DNA of 64,000 nt from Neobacillus drentensis (GTDB taxonomy: Bacteria > Bacillota > Bacilli > Bacillales > Cytobacillaceae). The notes below the pieces were generated by a model that was not told where the DNA came from, did not search any database, and saw only the letters and a list, made by a program, of their open reading frames with translations. The DNA is taken from positions 5,396,501 to 5,460,500 of the forward strand of contig NZ_CP091110.1 in assembly GCF_021560175.1 (NCBI RefSeq). The letters are read 5' to 3'. Shown here one piece after another: positions 17,987-26,569 of this stretch. A program made the translations under genes and the position numbers. Every line of letters starts with the position of its first letter. The first letter of the stretch is position 1.

Positions 17987-20056
17987 CTATTCTTTCACTC
18001 TTAATAGCCTCAACCCATTTAGCGTGACGAGCAAGGTCACACCCATATCGGCAAAGATAGCAATCCACAAGGTCAGCCAGCCAGGCACTACTAAGAGGAG
18101 AGCCAGCAATTTAACAACGATTGATAACGTGATATTCTGCTTGATAATTTGCAGCGTTTTTCGGCTCAACTTGATGGTGAACGGGAGTTTCGTTAAATCA
18201 TCGTTCATTAAAGCAATGTCAGCCGTCTCGAGGGCTGTGTCAGTTCCCGCCCCGCCCATCGCAATTCCGACGGTTGCAGCAGCCAGGGCCGGCGCATCAT
18301 TCACACCGTCGCCAACCATCGCGACCCTTCCGTACTGAGCTTTTAAGTGTTTGATAAACGTTAATTTATCTTCTGGCAGCAACTCTGATTCCACTCGATT
18401 AACACCCGCCTCACGGCCAATCGCTTCCGCTGTGACTTGGTTATCTCCTGTCAGTAAAATCGTCTGCTCAATCCCCAGCTGTTTAAGGCGGTCAATGACA
18501 AGGCTGCTGCTATCACGGACCTCATCGGCTACAGCAATCAGTCCGAGAATCTCACGATTAGTTCCGGCAATCATAACCGTCTTTCCTTGACTTTGCAGCA
18601 GCGAGATTTTAGCCAAAACCGCTTCCGGCACTTCCTCGAATAACTTCCTGTTGCCCACACGATATTCCGTTCCCTCTACAACCCCTTTTATTCCTTTTCC
18701 TGGAATGGACAAGAAATCCTCGACCAGATAGTTCTGCGGAAGGTGAGAGGCTTTTTTCATGACAGCGGAAGCAAGTGGGTGCTGTGATTTACTTTCCAGT
18801 GCGGCCACAACTCCTAAGAGTTGTTCATCATATGTGAAGTTCACGAAATCCGTCACTACTGGAACCCCTTTTGTTAGTGTTCCAGTCTTATCAAACGCGA
18901 TCGCCTTCAAGGCCCCAGCTTCCTCTAAAAAACTCCCGCCTTTGATGAGCACGCCATTTCGTGCACCGTTGCCAATTGCGGTAACAATCGAAACAGGCGT
19001 TGAAATGACGAGGGCACACGGACAGCCAACCACTAATACAGCAAGCCCTTGATAAATCCACTCTTGCCAGCCTGCATCGAAGAACAACGGCGGCATAACA
19101 GCCACAAGAGCGGCCACAAGGATAATGACAGGGGTATAATACTTGGCGAAACGGTCCACAAATTGCTGCGAGGGAGCTTTTTCGGCCTGTGCTTCTTCGA
19201 CTAAGTGAATGATTTTCGCAATCGTTGTATCATCCACCAGTTTGCTTACTCTTATTTTTAAAAAGCCTGCTTCATTTAAAGTCCCGGCGAATACCTCATC
19301 TTCAATTCCTCTTTCAACCGGCACTGATTCACCAGTGATCGCAGCTTGATTGATCGTGGATGTTCCCTCGATAATCACCCCATCCATTGCGATCATTTGT
19401 CCTGGTTTCACGAGCATGATATCGCCGATTTCAACATCTTCTGCTTTTAAAAGGAGTTCTTTCCCATTGCGAACGACAAGTGCTTCTGCCGGAGCATGCT
19501 CCATCAGCGAACGAATGGAATTTCTCGCTTTGTCCATAGAATAGCCCTCTAGGACCTCACTAATGGCAAATAGGATAACAACGACTGCCCCCTCCCGCCA
19601 TTCACCAATGATGGCAGCACCGATGATAGCGATTGTCATCAAGGTTTTCATATCAAAATCAAAGCGGATTAGGTTTTTAATACCCGTTTTGAATAAAGGA
19701 TATCCACCGATTACGATAGCAGCGGCAAAGAGCAGGGTTTCTGAGAAAATATAGCCTGCCAGTAGAAATAACAGTGATAATCCCAACAGCGAGTATCGCT
19801 TCCAGAAAGGTTCCCTTGGAATCATCGTTTGTTTTTCTTTTTCCGGGACAAGGATTAATTTTTCAAAAGCACCTGCTTTATGCAGTTCTTCAATGCTGGT
19901 GTTTCCATAGACTGTGAGCTTGGAAGCACCGAAATTAACTTTAGCATCAACAACACCATCCAGGTGCTGTACGTTCTTTTCGAACTTGGCGGCGCAGCTA
20001 GTTCAGGAAAAGCCTTGGACTCGATAGACTTGTTTTTCTGTCGATGCTTCACTCAC
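17987..20056 (-). CDS. cadA: CadA-type Cd/Zn/Pb P1B-ATPase with in-frame TGA at a metal-site Cys
   Basis: Heavy-metal efflux ATPase. From GTG at 20056, with AGGGAGGTGA at ideal spacing inside the end of cadC, the frame encodes an HMA domain, a TGA at codon 18 (20005-20003), and then runs unbroken for 671 codons. CadA proteins read GFxCxxCAxKFE at this place; here it is GFS-TGA-TSCAAKFE, so TGA replaces the first Cys of the metal site. The rest of the HMA domain is well conserved. Downstream are the TGES-type actuator (ITGESVPVE), CPC in the membrane (VGCPCALV), DKTGTLT, HPLASA and GDGVNDAPAL. Either TGA is read as selenocysteine, or the HMA domain is lost and translation restarts at ATG 19825, which lacks a good ribosome site. 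Total 689 residues if read through. Confidence 0.88.
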
Positions 20057-20435
20057 GGCCGGTCACCTCCCTCTGGTGCTCAATCGCAATATGGATTAAT
20101 TGTTTAACATGTTCATCATCAAGGGAATAATAGACTAACTTACCTTCTTTACGGTATTTCGCTAGACCAAGGCCCTTGAGGTGACGTAAATGGTGGGAAG
20201 CGGTTGCGGTGGTGGCGCCGACAATATGGGCAACATCACAAACACACAGTTCTTCTTCCAGTGTTAAGGCATAGGCGACTTTCAAACGTGTTTCGTCAGA
20301 TAAAGCTTTAAAAAGCTTGGTCACATCAACGATATTCCCATTCGTGATTTGCTGCTTGACCCGAGTTGTCTTCTCGCTGTCGACACAGGTAACCTCGCAA
20401 ACATCCTGCTCTTTCAACATCGTCACCTTCTTCAT
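20049..20435 (-). CDS. cadC: ArsR/SmtB-family metal repressor CadC
   Basis: A 128-residue winged-helix repressor that leaves DNA on binding Cd2+, Pb2+ or Zn2+. It has the CadC plan: an N-terminal arm with extra Cys (DVCEVTCVD), the alpha-3 metal motif ELCVCDVA, and the recognition helix TTATASHHLRHLKGLGLAKYRKEGK. The end overlaps the start of cadA by eight bases, so the two are translationally coupled. Two operators overlap its promoter and start codon, indicating autorepression. Confidence 0.93.
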   Translation of the reverse strand: MKKVTMLKEQDVCEVTCVDSEKTTRVKQQITNGNIVDVTKLFKALSDETRLKVAYALTLEEELCVCDVAHIVGATTATASHHLRHLKGLGLAKYRKEGKLVYYSLDDEHVKQLIHIAIEHQREVTGRE

Positions 20436-20485
20436 TCAAATATTCGTTTGATTATATGATATTCAAATGAGTGTTTGAATGTCAA
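20434..20485 (-). promoter_or_regulatory. cadC-cadA promoter with two CadC-type operators
   Basis: A -35 TTGACA (20480-20485) and -10 TATCAT (20456-20461) are 18 bases apart on the minus strand. Between them lies ATTCAAA-N6-TTTGAAT (20461-20480), the inverted repeat known for CadC/SmtB repressors. A second copy with one mismatch, ATTCAAA-N6-TTTGATT (20434-20453), overlaps the cadC start codon. Confidence 0.75.
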
Positions 20486-20529
20486 ACATATTTTAAATTT
20501 TTAAAAAAAGATTGTAAGAAAAACGAGCA

Positions 20530-20556
20530 TAAAAAAAAGAACCCAAAACGGGTCCC
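20530..20556 (-). terminator. Terminator of the glycosyltransferase gene
   Basis: On the minus strand GGACCC pairs with GGGTTC (one mismatch) and is followed by eight T residues, ten bases past the stop at 20565. Confidence 0.7.
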
Positions 20557-20564
20557 TCCAGTAA

Positions 20565-21554
20565 CTACTTTAACACAAGTTCTCGCTCTTTCTCCTTAAC
20601 CTGTGATATAAAACGGTCCACTTCAATCGCATACCTTGGGCGCTGTTTCACTTCCCGATAAATCTTACCGATATATTCACCAATTATGCCAATACCCATT
20701 AATTGCAATCCGCCAACGAACCAAATCGAGATCACTAACGAGGTCCAGCCAGACTCTGTATGCCCCAAGATTTCTTGAACAATGGCATAACCGCCAACCA
20801 ATGCACTAATGAGCACAGCGAGAAAACCTAAAAAGGTGACAAAGCGGATGGGCGTGACACTGAAGGAAGTCATGCCATCAAAAGCGAAGGCAAGCATTTT
20901 TTTCAACGGGTATTTCGATTCGCCGGCAAGCCTTTCCTTACGATCATAATAAACTTTCGCAGAGGTAAATCCTATAAGGGGCACCAGACCTCGTAAAAAC
21001 AAATTGGTCTCCTTATATTTCAACAGCTCGTCCAACGCCCGTTTGCTCATCAGCCGGAAGTCGGCATGATTCGGGACTAGTTTAATTCCGATCCGCTCCA
21101 TAAAACGGTAAAAGAACAAGGCTGTGTTCCGCTTAAAGAAGGTATCGGTCTCACGGCTGTCTCTCACTCCATAAACAATATCGATCCCTTCCCAATATTT
21201 CTCTACAAAGGTCGGAATAACATTTATATCATCCTGCAGGTCCGCATCAATCGAAATCACGCAATCGGAGTATTGATTTGCTGTTTCAAGCCCAGCAATG
21301 AGGGCGTTCTGATGACCGACATTGCCTGCTAACTTCAGCCCTGTAACGAAACTATTTTTCTCGCACTCGCTTTCAATCATATTCCAGGTTTGATCCTTAC
21401 TGCCATCATCGACAAATAACAGCTTACTATTCTTAGAAACAAGTGAATCCTCGATTAAATGTTCCATTATTTTCGTCAATTGTAAAATCGTTTCATTCAG
21501 TACGGCTTCTTCGTTATAACATGGAACAACAATCGTTAAGATTGGTTTATTCAT
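20565..21554 (-). CDS. Family 2 glycosyltransferase (YkoT/dolichol-P-mannose synthase-like)
   Basis: A 329-residue GT-A enzyme that probably transfers a sugar from a nucleotide donor to undecaprenyl phosphate. Motifs: VPCYNEE at residue 10, the DDGSKDQT loop near 50, the DADLQDD metal site near 103, and two C-terminal helices (about 232-255 and 268-290) typical of the GtrB/YkoT type. The end KERELVLK is cytoplasmic. It starts 15 bases after the YkoS-like gene, and a YkoS-YkoT pair also exists in B. subtilis. With the PAP2 phosphatase upstream this suggests lipid-linked sugar handling for envelope glycosylation. Confidence 0.9.
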   Translation of the reverse strand: MNKPILTIVVPCYNEEAVLNETILQLTKIMEHLIEDSLVSKNSKLLFVDDGSKDQTWNMIESECEKNSFVTGLKLAGNVGHQNALIAGLETANQYSDCVISIDADLQDDINVIPTFVEKYWEGIDIVYGVRDSRETDTFFKRNTALFFYRFMERIGIKLVPNHADFRLMSKRALDELLKYKETNLFLRGLVPLIGFTSAKVYYDRKERLAGESKYPLKKMLAFAFDGMTSFSVTPIRFVTFLGFLAVLISALVGGYAIVQEILGHTESGWTSLVISIWFVGGLQLMGIGIIGEYIGKIYREVKQRPRYAIEVDRFISQVKEKERELVLK

Positions 21555-21569
21555 CTGAAATTTTCCTCC

Positions 21570-23273
21570 TTACTTTACGCGGTAAAGATAAATTTTCCAG
21601 GCTGAATCCTTTTGAATGAAGGTCTTTTGAAGTTCGAGATTATTTTCATTGGCATTCATAATCGGCACCGCCGAAAAAATATACTCTCCGCCCATTTGTT
21701 TAAAAACGTCGGTATTTAGCTGCAAATGATGTATTTTCACTTTCGAATCTTTTTTAAATTCATAGTGTTTCCCTAGTTCAGCGACAAATAGATAACACCT
21801 GCCGCCCCACTGATCAAAGTATTTCTTTAATGTCGGGCTCTTGTCCAGCTCTCCGGCAATAATTTTTCTAAATTCATGTTTGTACGTTAACGGATAAAAG
21901 TTATTGTACGTATCCAACGTATAAAAGCCATTATACTGAGCGATTGCTGGGTGAATTCCAATACTTGCAACCCGGTAGCTGCTCTTTGGCTTTCCAATAT
22001 AATCGGAAATTTCTTTAAACTGCTCAGTCGCATAAAACTGTTGCACGGATGGCTTTCCAGCGACACGATAGACAATTTCGTCGTTTGCACAGAATAAGAC
22101 AAGCAGTTGAACCATCAGGCATATATTTACGAGCGTCTTCCACCGCTTGCCTTTTTGCCACAAAATAAACGCACCGACCGCAAACATTAGATAAATGATT
22201 AACGGTCTTAAGAAATGGAACCGGGCAAAATTAAAGGTATTTAATAATGAGACCCTATCTTTGAGGGGCTGCCACCCTTTATTGAACCAAAAGGCATACC
22301 AGACAGAAAGGAGAATATTAATAACAAATAAGTACAGATATCGTTTGTCTGTTTCGTTTCGGTCCTTCTTTTTCCAAAGCATACCGATGACAAGGAAGGA
22401 CAGCGGCACAATCACCAGCGTATGCAGGGTTAATACATGGGTATGACCAAGGAAGTAATTTTTACATGCAAGCCGAATCGTATGCCAAAAGCCCAGTGTT
22501 GAGCTGACAAACTCATTTCGGCTCGTTGGTGCTTCCGGGAATACTAAGGAATAGACGAGCCGGTACTCTATTAATAGGTAAACAACCGTCATTAACACAA
22601 TACTGTTAAAGAACACCCCGTTCCGTTTCCGCTTGACAATCAGGTCTCTCAGCCAAAGGAGCCCCATGGCAAATAAAAAGAAGAAAAAACCTAACACAAA
22701 GCTGGAATACAGAGGCAGCAAAATCAGTGTCAGCCATTCTTTCCAGGAATAGCGTCCTTCCCTGATATTCATAAACGCCCACAGGGCAAGCGGCATTCCC
22801 AGTGTACTTAACATACCTGAGGGCCAGAAGGGGGTTAAGGCAAACGCAAGCGATACCCAAACACGAATGGGGTAGGCCTCATCTTTTTTCACAAAGTGCC
22901 GCTTCAGCAATAAATACATACCAAGAAAAGCAAAGAGCCTTGTAATGGTTTGACTTAAGGCATAGGCAAGCATGGAAGGAAAGAGATGATGAAGCCACTC
23001 AATTCCGCTGAATTCCGTTCCGAATGTATTCCGCGGCAGACCATTGATGACTTGTGGAATGACTGAATTAATTCCACCGAATAACAGACCACTATTTTTC
23101 AGGACTTTGTACCACGCTATATTTGAGTCCAAGTTGTCATGGACCCTTATATGAGCATTTTCACCTAAGATAAACAGTGGCGACACATACAAAAGGATGA
23201 GGCAGATGGCAAGTATAATCGACTTGTTTTCTGAATCCAGTATTGACTTTATATTTCTGCAAAGCTTTTTCAT
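21570..23273 (-). CDS. YkoS-like multi-pass membrane protein (DUF6044 type)
   Basis: A 567-residue protein with about 12-13 membrane segments in the first 410 residues, followed by a soluble outer domain of about 150 residues. It resembles the YkoS/DUF6044 group, thought to be GT-C-like glycosyltransferases that use polyprenyl-linked sugars; an early outer-loop acidic patch (VHDNLDSN near residue 44) would fit the GT-C catalytic aspartates. Function is inferred from fold and from the YkoT-like partner 15 bases downstream. Family assignment is from recall. Confidence 0.7.
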   Translation of the reverse strand: MKKLCRNIKSILDSENKSIILAICLILLYVSPLFILGENAHIRVHDNLDSNIAWYKVLKNSGLLFGGINSVIPQVINGLPRNTFGTEFSGIEWLHHLFPSMLAYALSQTITRLFAFLGMYLLLKRHFVKKDEAYPIRVWVSLAFALTPFWPSGMLSTLGMPLALWAFMNIREGRYSWKEWLTLILLPLYSSFVLGFFFFLFAMGLLWLRDLIVKRKRNGVFFNSIVLMTVVYLLIEYRLVYSLVFPEAPTSRNEFVSSTLGFWHTIRLACKNYFLGHTHVLTLHTLVIVPLSFLVIGMLWKKKDRNETDKRYLYLFVINILLSVWYAFWFNKGWQPLKDRVSLLNTFNFARFHFLRPLIIYLMFAVGAFILWQKGKRWKTLVNICLMVQLLVLFCANDEIVYRVAGKPSVQQFYATEQFKEISDYIGKPKSSYRVASIGIHPAIAQYNGFYTLDTYNNFYPLTYKHEFRKIIAGELDKSPTLKKYFDQWGGRCYLFVAELGKHYEFKKDSKVKIHHLQLNTDVFKQMGGEYIFSAVPIMNANENNLELQKTFIQKDSAWKIYLYRVK

Positions 23274-23300
23274 GGCTAAGAAAACTTTACCCCCTAATGC

Positions 23301-23903
23301 CTATCTTTTTCTAAGCATAATTGTTTTTTTGAGGATTTTCCCTTCCACACTCTCATATACCCCAATGATGGCTTCCCTAACGTTGTTTAATTTTTCAAAC
23401 CGGATAAATAGATAATGGACCACAAACGCAATGCTAACTCCGATCACCATTCCCGCCGTCACATCCAGCGGATAATGAACACCTGTCCACACGCGGGCCA
23501 AGGCAATTCCAGCTGCTAAAACCAGCCAAATCCAGCCATCCCGCTTAATCCAAATCCAAATGGCTGTGGCAATCACAAATGCGGCAGTCGCATGGTCACT
23601 TGGGAACGAAGCGTTGTTCGCATGTGAAATTAAAAAGTTGACATGATGAGTGACAAATGGCCGGGCTCGGTAAAAAAAGTGGCCAATCGCGCCGTTGATA
23701 CTAAGGGCTACACAGGCAGCCAGGACGGCTTCCACGACCATTTTACGATTAGTGGCTTTGGGATAAAACCAATAAAAAATAATCGCGGCAAAGAATAAAT
23801 ACTGTGCTTTTTCAGCTAAAAAAATCATCAATGGGTTTAAAAAGCGATCACTTACCGCCAGATGATTGATCATTTGAAAGACACTATAATCTAAATGTGA
23901 CAT
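23301..23903 (-). CDS. PAP2 phosphatase, undecaprenyl-diphosphatase (BcrC-like)
   Basis: A 200-residue membrane phosphatase with five to six helices. All three PAP2 signatures are present: YRARPF near residue 78, SFPSDHAT near 98, and ARVWTGVHYPLDV near 135. BcrC-type enzymes recycle undecaprenyl pyrophosphate and add bacitracin tolerance. The gene lies 27 bases upstream of the YkoS-like gene and downstream of the UgtP-like gene in one run. In contrast to the DedA-PAP2 fusion at 11416, its catalytic residues are intact. Confidence 0.9.
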   Translation of the reverse strand: MSHLDYSVFQMINHLAVSDRFLNPLMIFLAEKAQYLFFAAIIFYWFYPKATNRKMVVEAVLAACVALSINGAIGHFFYRARPFVTHHVNFLISHANNASFPSDHATAAFVIATAIWIWIKRDGWIWLVLAAGIALARVWTGVHYPLDVTAGMVIGVSIAFVVHYLFIRFEKLNNVREAIIGVYESVEGKILKKTIMLRKR

Positions 23904-23925
23904 CTACTTGATCCTCCCTAATTCA

Positions 23926-25107
23926 TTATTGTGCGCCGCTAGCGTGCAGAACGGCAGATGACATAACCGCTCCCGCCAGCACGTTTTTTGGTTGTTGGTT
24001 TACTGCATCGAGAATCGTTTCGATGAGTGTTTCTTTGCTAGTCAGTTCCATTCCTTGTTGATAGGAATCAATCGCTTTTTCCCATTCTTTCATTTGCTGC
24101 CTGTTATGCAGCACCATTAATAATTGCTGTTCGATTGAACGGCTCTGGTCAAGGACAAAGGCCAGCTTGTGTTCTTTTAAAAAACGCAAGTTGATTTTTT
24201 CTTGACCTGGCAGCATGGAATGAACAAAGATCGGCAATTTTTTGTGCAATGCTTCACTAACTGTCACGCCGCCAGGCTTTGTCATAATCGCATCAACCTC
24301 TTCATAAAGCTGATTCATGGCTGACCTTGAGGAAAGGTATGGCAATGGAGTAATATGCTCAAGCTGCCAGGAACGAATCTCCTCATACAATTTTTTATTC
24401 TTGCCGCATAAAACGAAAAAGTCCAACCCGCTCGAATTTTTCAACTCTTCTAGAAGCTTGCCCATTCCGCCTAGGCCGCTATTTCCGCCGGCAATTAATA
24501 GTTTTGGACGCGCTTGAGGCGGTTGGTAGGTCTTAGAGCTCTTTGTAATCTCCTCATGAACAGGAATACCGGTAACCATTATTCGGTGCTTCGGAATGTG
24601 AAACCGCTCAACCAGCATTTCTTTAACCTGTTGACTCGGAACAAAATGGGCATCCATTCCCTCTTTTCCCCAAACACTATTTACAAAAAAGTCGGTGTAT
24701 ACATTAATAACCGGAATATCACATTTACCTTTTTTCTTTAAGATGTTAAGCAAGCGGGAAGGAAACCCATGGGTACAAACAAGCAGATCTGGTTTTTCCT
24801 CCAGCAGCAATTGTTCCATTTTCTTTAAAAATAAAGGCTGGTACCAATTAAAGGACTGCTTTTTCGTACCCGGCATGTAAAAAAAACTCTTATAGGCCAG
24901 ATTATAGGTTTCAGGTGCATAGCGGATCCAATTCAGATAGCCATTGGTTATCATTTTTTCTAATGATTTATTGGTATAACTTAATAAGTCGACCTTCTTT
25001 AAGATTAGATGGCCGGAATGATTTTTTAGAAGGTCCATTAAGGCCTCAGCTACCTGATGATGACCTGATTGCATTTGTAAGAGTGGTAAGAACAAGATTT
25101 TTTTCAT
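23926..25107 (-). CDS. UgtP/MGDG-synthase-like glycosyltransferase
   Basis: A 393-residue GT-B enzyme of family 28 type, related to processive diacylglycerol glucosyltransferase UgtP. Visible are the N-terminal LPLLQMQSGHHQVAEAL acceptor region, DLLVCTHGFPS, NVYTDFFVNSVW, the GGNSGLGGMG nucleotide loop near residue 210 and TKPGGVTVSEAL near 285. Such enzymes make glycolipids used as lipoteichoic acid anchors. The ATG at 25107 is chosen because AGGAG precedes it; an in-frame ATG 20 codons upstream (25167) has no clear ribosome site. Its product and acceptor are not certain. Confidence 0.87.
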   Translation of the reverse strand: MKKILFLPLLQMQSGHHQVAEALMDLLKNHSGHLILKKVDLLSYTNKSLEKMITNGYLNWIRYAPETYNLAYKSFFYMPGTKKQSFNWYQPLFLKKMEQLLLEEKPDLLVCTHGFPSRLLNILKKKGKCDIPVINVYTDFFVNSVWGKEGMDAHFVPSQQVKEMLVERFHIPKHRIMVTGIPVHEEITKSSKTYQPPQARPKLLIAGGNSGLGGMGKLLEELKNSSGLDFFVLCGKNKKLYEEIRSWQLEHITPLPYLSSRSAMNQLYEEVDAIMTKPGGVTVSEALHKKLPIFVHSMLPGQEKINLRFLKEHKLAFVLDQSRSIEQQLLMVLHNRQQMKEWEKAIDSYQQGMELTSKETLIETILDAVNQQPKNVLAGAVMSSAVLHASGAQ

Positions 25108-25221
25108 TATTGACCAGCTCCTATTTTGATAAGCTTGTAAATTTGTCTCATTTACTGTACCACTCATTTTTGGGAAAACCCGGTTTTTAATTGATTTTTA
25201 ATCAACCCTTCAGGAAGAATT

Positions 25222-25250
25222 AAAAAAACTCGACGCATCGAGTTTTTGTT
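25222..25250 (-). terminator. Intrinsic terminator after DedA gene (bidirectional form)
   Basis: AAAAACTCGA pairs with TCGAGTTTTT around CGCA, giving T runs on both strands. It closes the TCS-deacetylase-DedA unit and separates it from the UgtP-like gene. Confidence 0.85.
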
Positions 25251-25256
25251 TTGTCA

Positions 25257-25850
25257 CTATTCGGTTAAACGGGCACGCCGCTTGTTACGGAACCAAATAA
25301 AGCTCAAGAATACTAGAAATGAAATGGCTCCGGCACAGGGAATATAAGCTGGATTAATTGAAAAGACCTTCCCGGTAAATAATCCTGCCGACATCACCGG
25401 AATCGTCCAGGCTAGTGTACCCAATAGGGAGAGCAGCCCAAATTTTCGAAACGGAATTCCGGTAATTCCGGCAAAGTATGGACTGATTTGCCTTAGTCCT
25501 GGCAGATAAAATCCAAATAGGATCGTTTTCTGCACATTTTTCGAATAAAACCTAACCGCTTTTTGCCACCGCTCATCGGTAATCCCTACATACTTGCCAA
25601 ACTTTTTAATAAAGGGATAGCCAAGATATTTCCCGCAGGCGTAGGCTGACAGCATGCCGGTAAACACGCCGAGAATGGAGGCTGCTAGTCCAAATTCAAA
25701 GGAGAGTTTGTGCTTTCCACACAGTACCCCGATCAAAAAAAGCAGGGATTCCTCCGGAGCAGGAATCCCAACGATTCCGAAAAAAAGACAGATAAAGATA
25801 ACCGCATAACCATATAGATTAATATAATGTAGGATAGATTCTATATTCAT
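25257..25850 (-). CDS. DedA family membrane protein
   Basis: A 197-residue VTT/DedA protein with the family features GIVGIPAPEESLLFLIG, YACGKYLGYPFIKKFGKY and GFYLPGLRQISPYFAGITGIPFRKF. DedA proteins move undecaprenyl phosphate or other lipids across the membrane. It begins 13 bases after the deacetylase gene. Together with the UgtP-like enzyme, PAP2 phosphatase and glycosyltransferase downstream it fits a lipid-carrier recycling set. Its N-terminal domain is also related to the DedA part of the fusion at 11416. Confidence 0.9.
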   Translation of the reverse strand: MNIESILHYINLYGYAVIFICLFFGIVGIPAPEESLLFLIGVLCGKHKLSFEFGLAASILGVFTGMLSAYACGKYLGYPFIKKFGKYVGITDERWQKAVRFYSKNVQKTILFGFYLPGLRQISPYFAGITGIPFRKFGLLSLLGTLAWTIPVMSAGLFTGKVFSINPAYIPCAGAISFLVFLSFIWFRNKRRARLTE

Positions 25851-25863
25851 AAACAGCCTCTTA

Positions 25864-26556
25864 TTATTCCTTTAAGGGTATAAATTTTGTTCCATGATCG
25901 ATGGCTTCCCTTAAATAGATTTCTAGATTCTTAATCATGTAACCTGGTGCTTCCGGGTCCGCCCCCAGCGTTTCCCCGCAGTCATGAAGCAGGAGGATTG
26001 AACCTGGTTCTGCAGCTTCGCGGAGTTCCTCCAGCAGACCATTTTTGCCCTTCTCTACCTTCCAATCTCCAAAAATATGCGACCACATTATTTTTTTATA
26101 ATGTTTGCTTACCAACAAGCTAAAAAGATTGAAATGGCCCCAGGGCGGCCGATAAAAAATCACCTTTTCCTTTGTACATTCCGCTATCGCTTGCTCTGTT
26201 AATTCGAGCTGCTTTTTTAAACGAGACGGTGTACAGATCCAGCTTGAGACATGCTGAAAATGATGAATGCCGATCGTATGTCCTTCCTCGCTCATCCGTT
26301 TTATAATCTCCGGATATCGCTTTACCTTACTGCCCACCACAAAAAATGTTGCTTTCACCTTATACTTCTTTAATAGGTCTAACAACTGTGGGGTATAGAT
26401 TGGATTGGGGCCATCATCAAAAGTAATCGCAATCGCATCTGATTCCGTCCTTTTTAAAATGCCCCAACTATTCATGCGAATCAGGATCGTTGGGACGATC
26501 GCATAAACTAGTAAGAACACGATCATGATTACAATGCCTATCAATAAAAGTTTCAT
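25864..26556 (-). CDS. Membrane-anchored polysaccharide deacetylase (NodB domain)
   Basis: A 230-residue carbohydrate esterase family 4 enzyme. One N-terminal helix (about 3-22) anchors it outside the membrane. The NodB domain shows TFDDGPN near residue 46 (catalytic Asp and metal Asp), the metal motif HHFQHVS, RPPWG near 137 and LLLHDCG near 193. It probably removes N-acetyl groups from peptidoglycan or a surface polysaccharide. The start at 26556 is preferred over 26610 because AGAAAGGA precedes it and the upstream frame overlaps the kinase gene. Confidence 0.9.
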   Translation of the reverse strand: MKLLLIGIVIMIVFLLVYAIVPTILIRMNSWGILKRTESDAIAITFDDGPNPIYTPQLLDLLKKYKVKATFFVVGSKVKRYPEIIKRMSEEGHTIGIHHFQHVSSWICTPSRLKKQLELTEQAIAECTKEKVIFYRPPWGHFNLFSLLVSKHYKKIMWSHIFGDWKVEKGKNGLLEELREAAEPGSILLLHDCGETLGADPEAPGYMIKNLEIYLREAIDHGTKFIPLKE

Positions 26557-26569
26557 GGCTGGTCCTTTC

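Noticed and set aside
17987..19825. cadA as a simple 612-residue HMA-less ATPase starting at ATG 19825
   Set aside because: There is no good ribosome site there and the HMA domain upstream is conserved; kept only as the alternative if the TGA is a true stop.
19855..20052. 65-codon ORF overlapping the start of cadA
   Set aside because: Out-of-frame shadow of the HMA region; the conserved HMA sequence is in the GTG 20056 frame.
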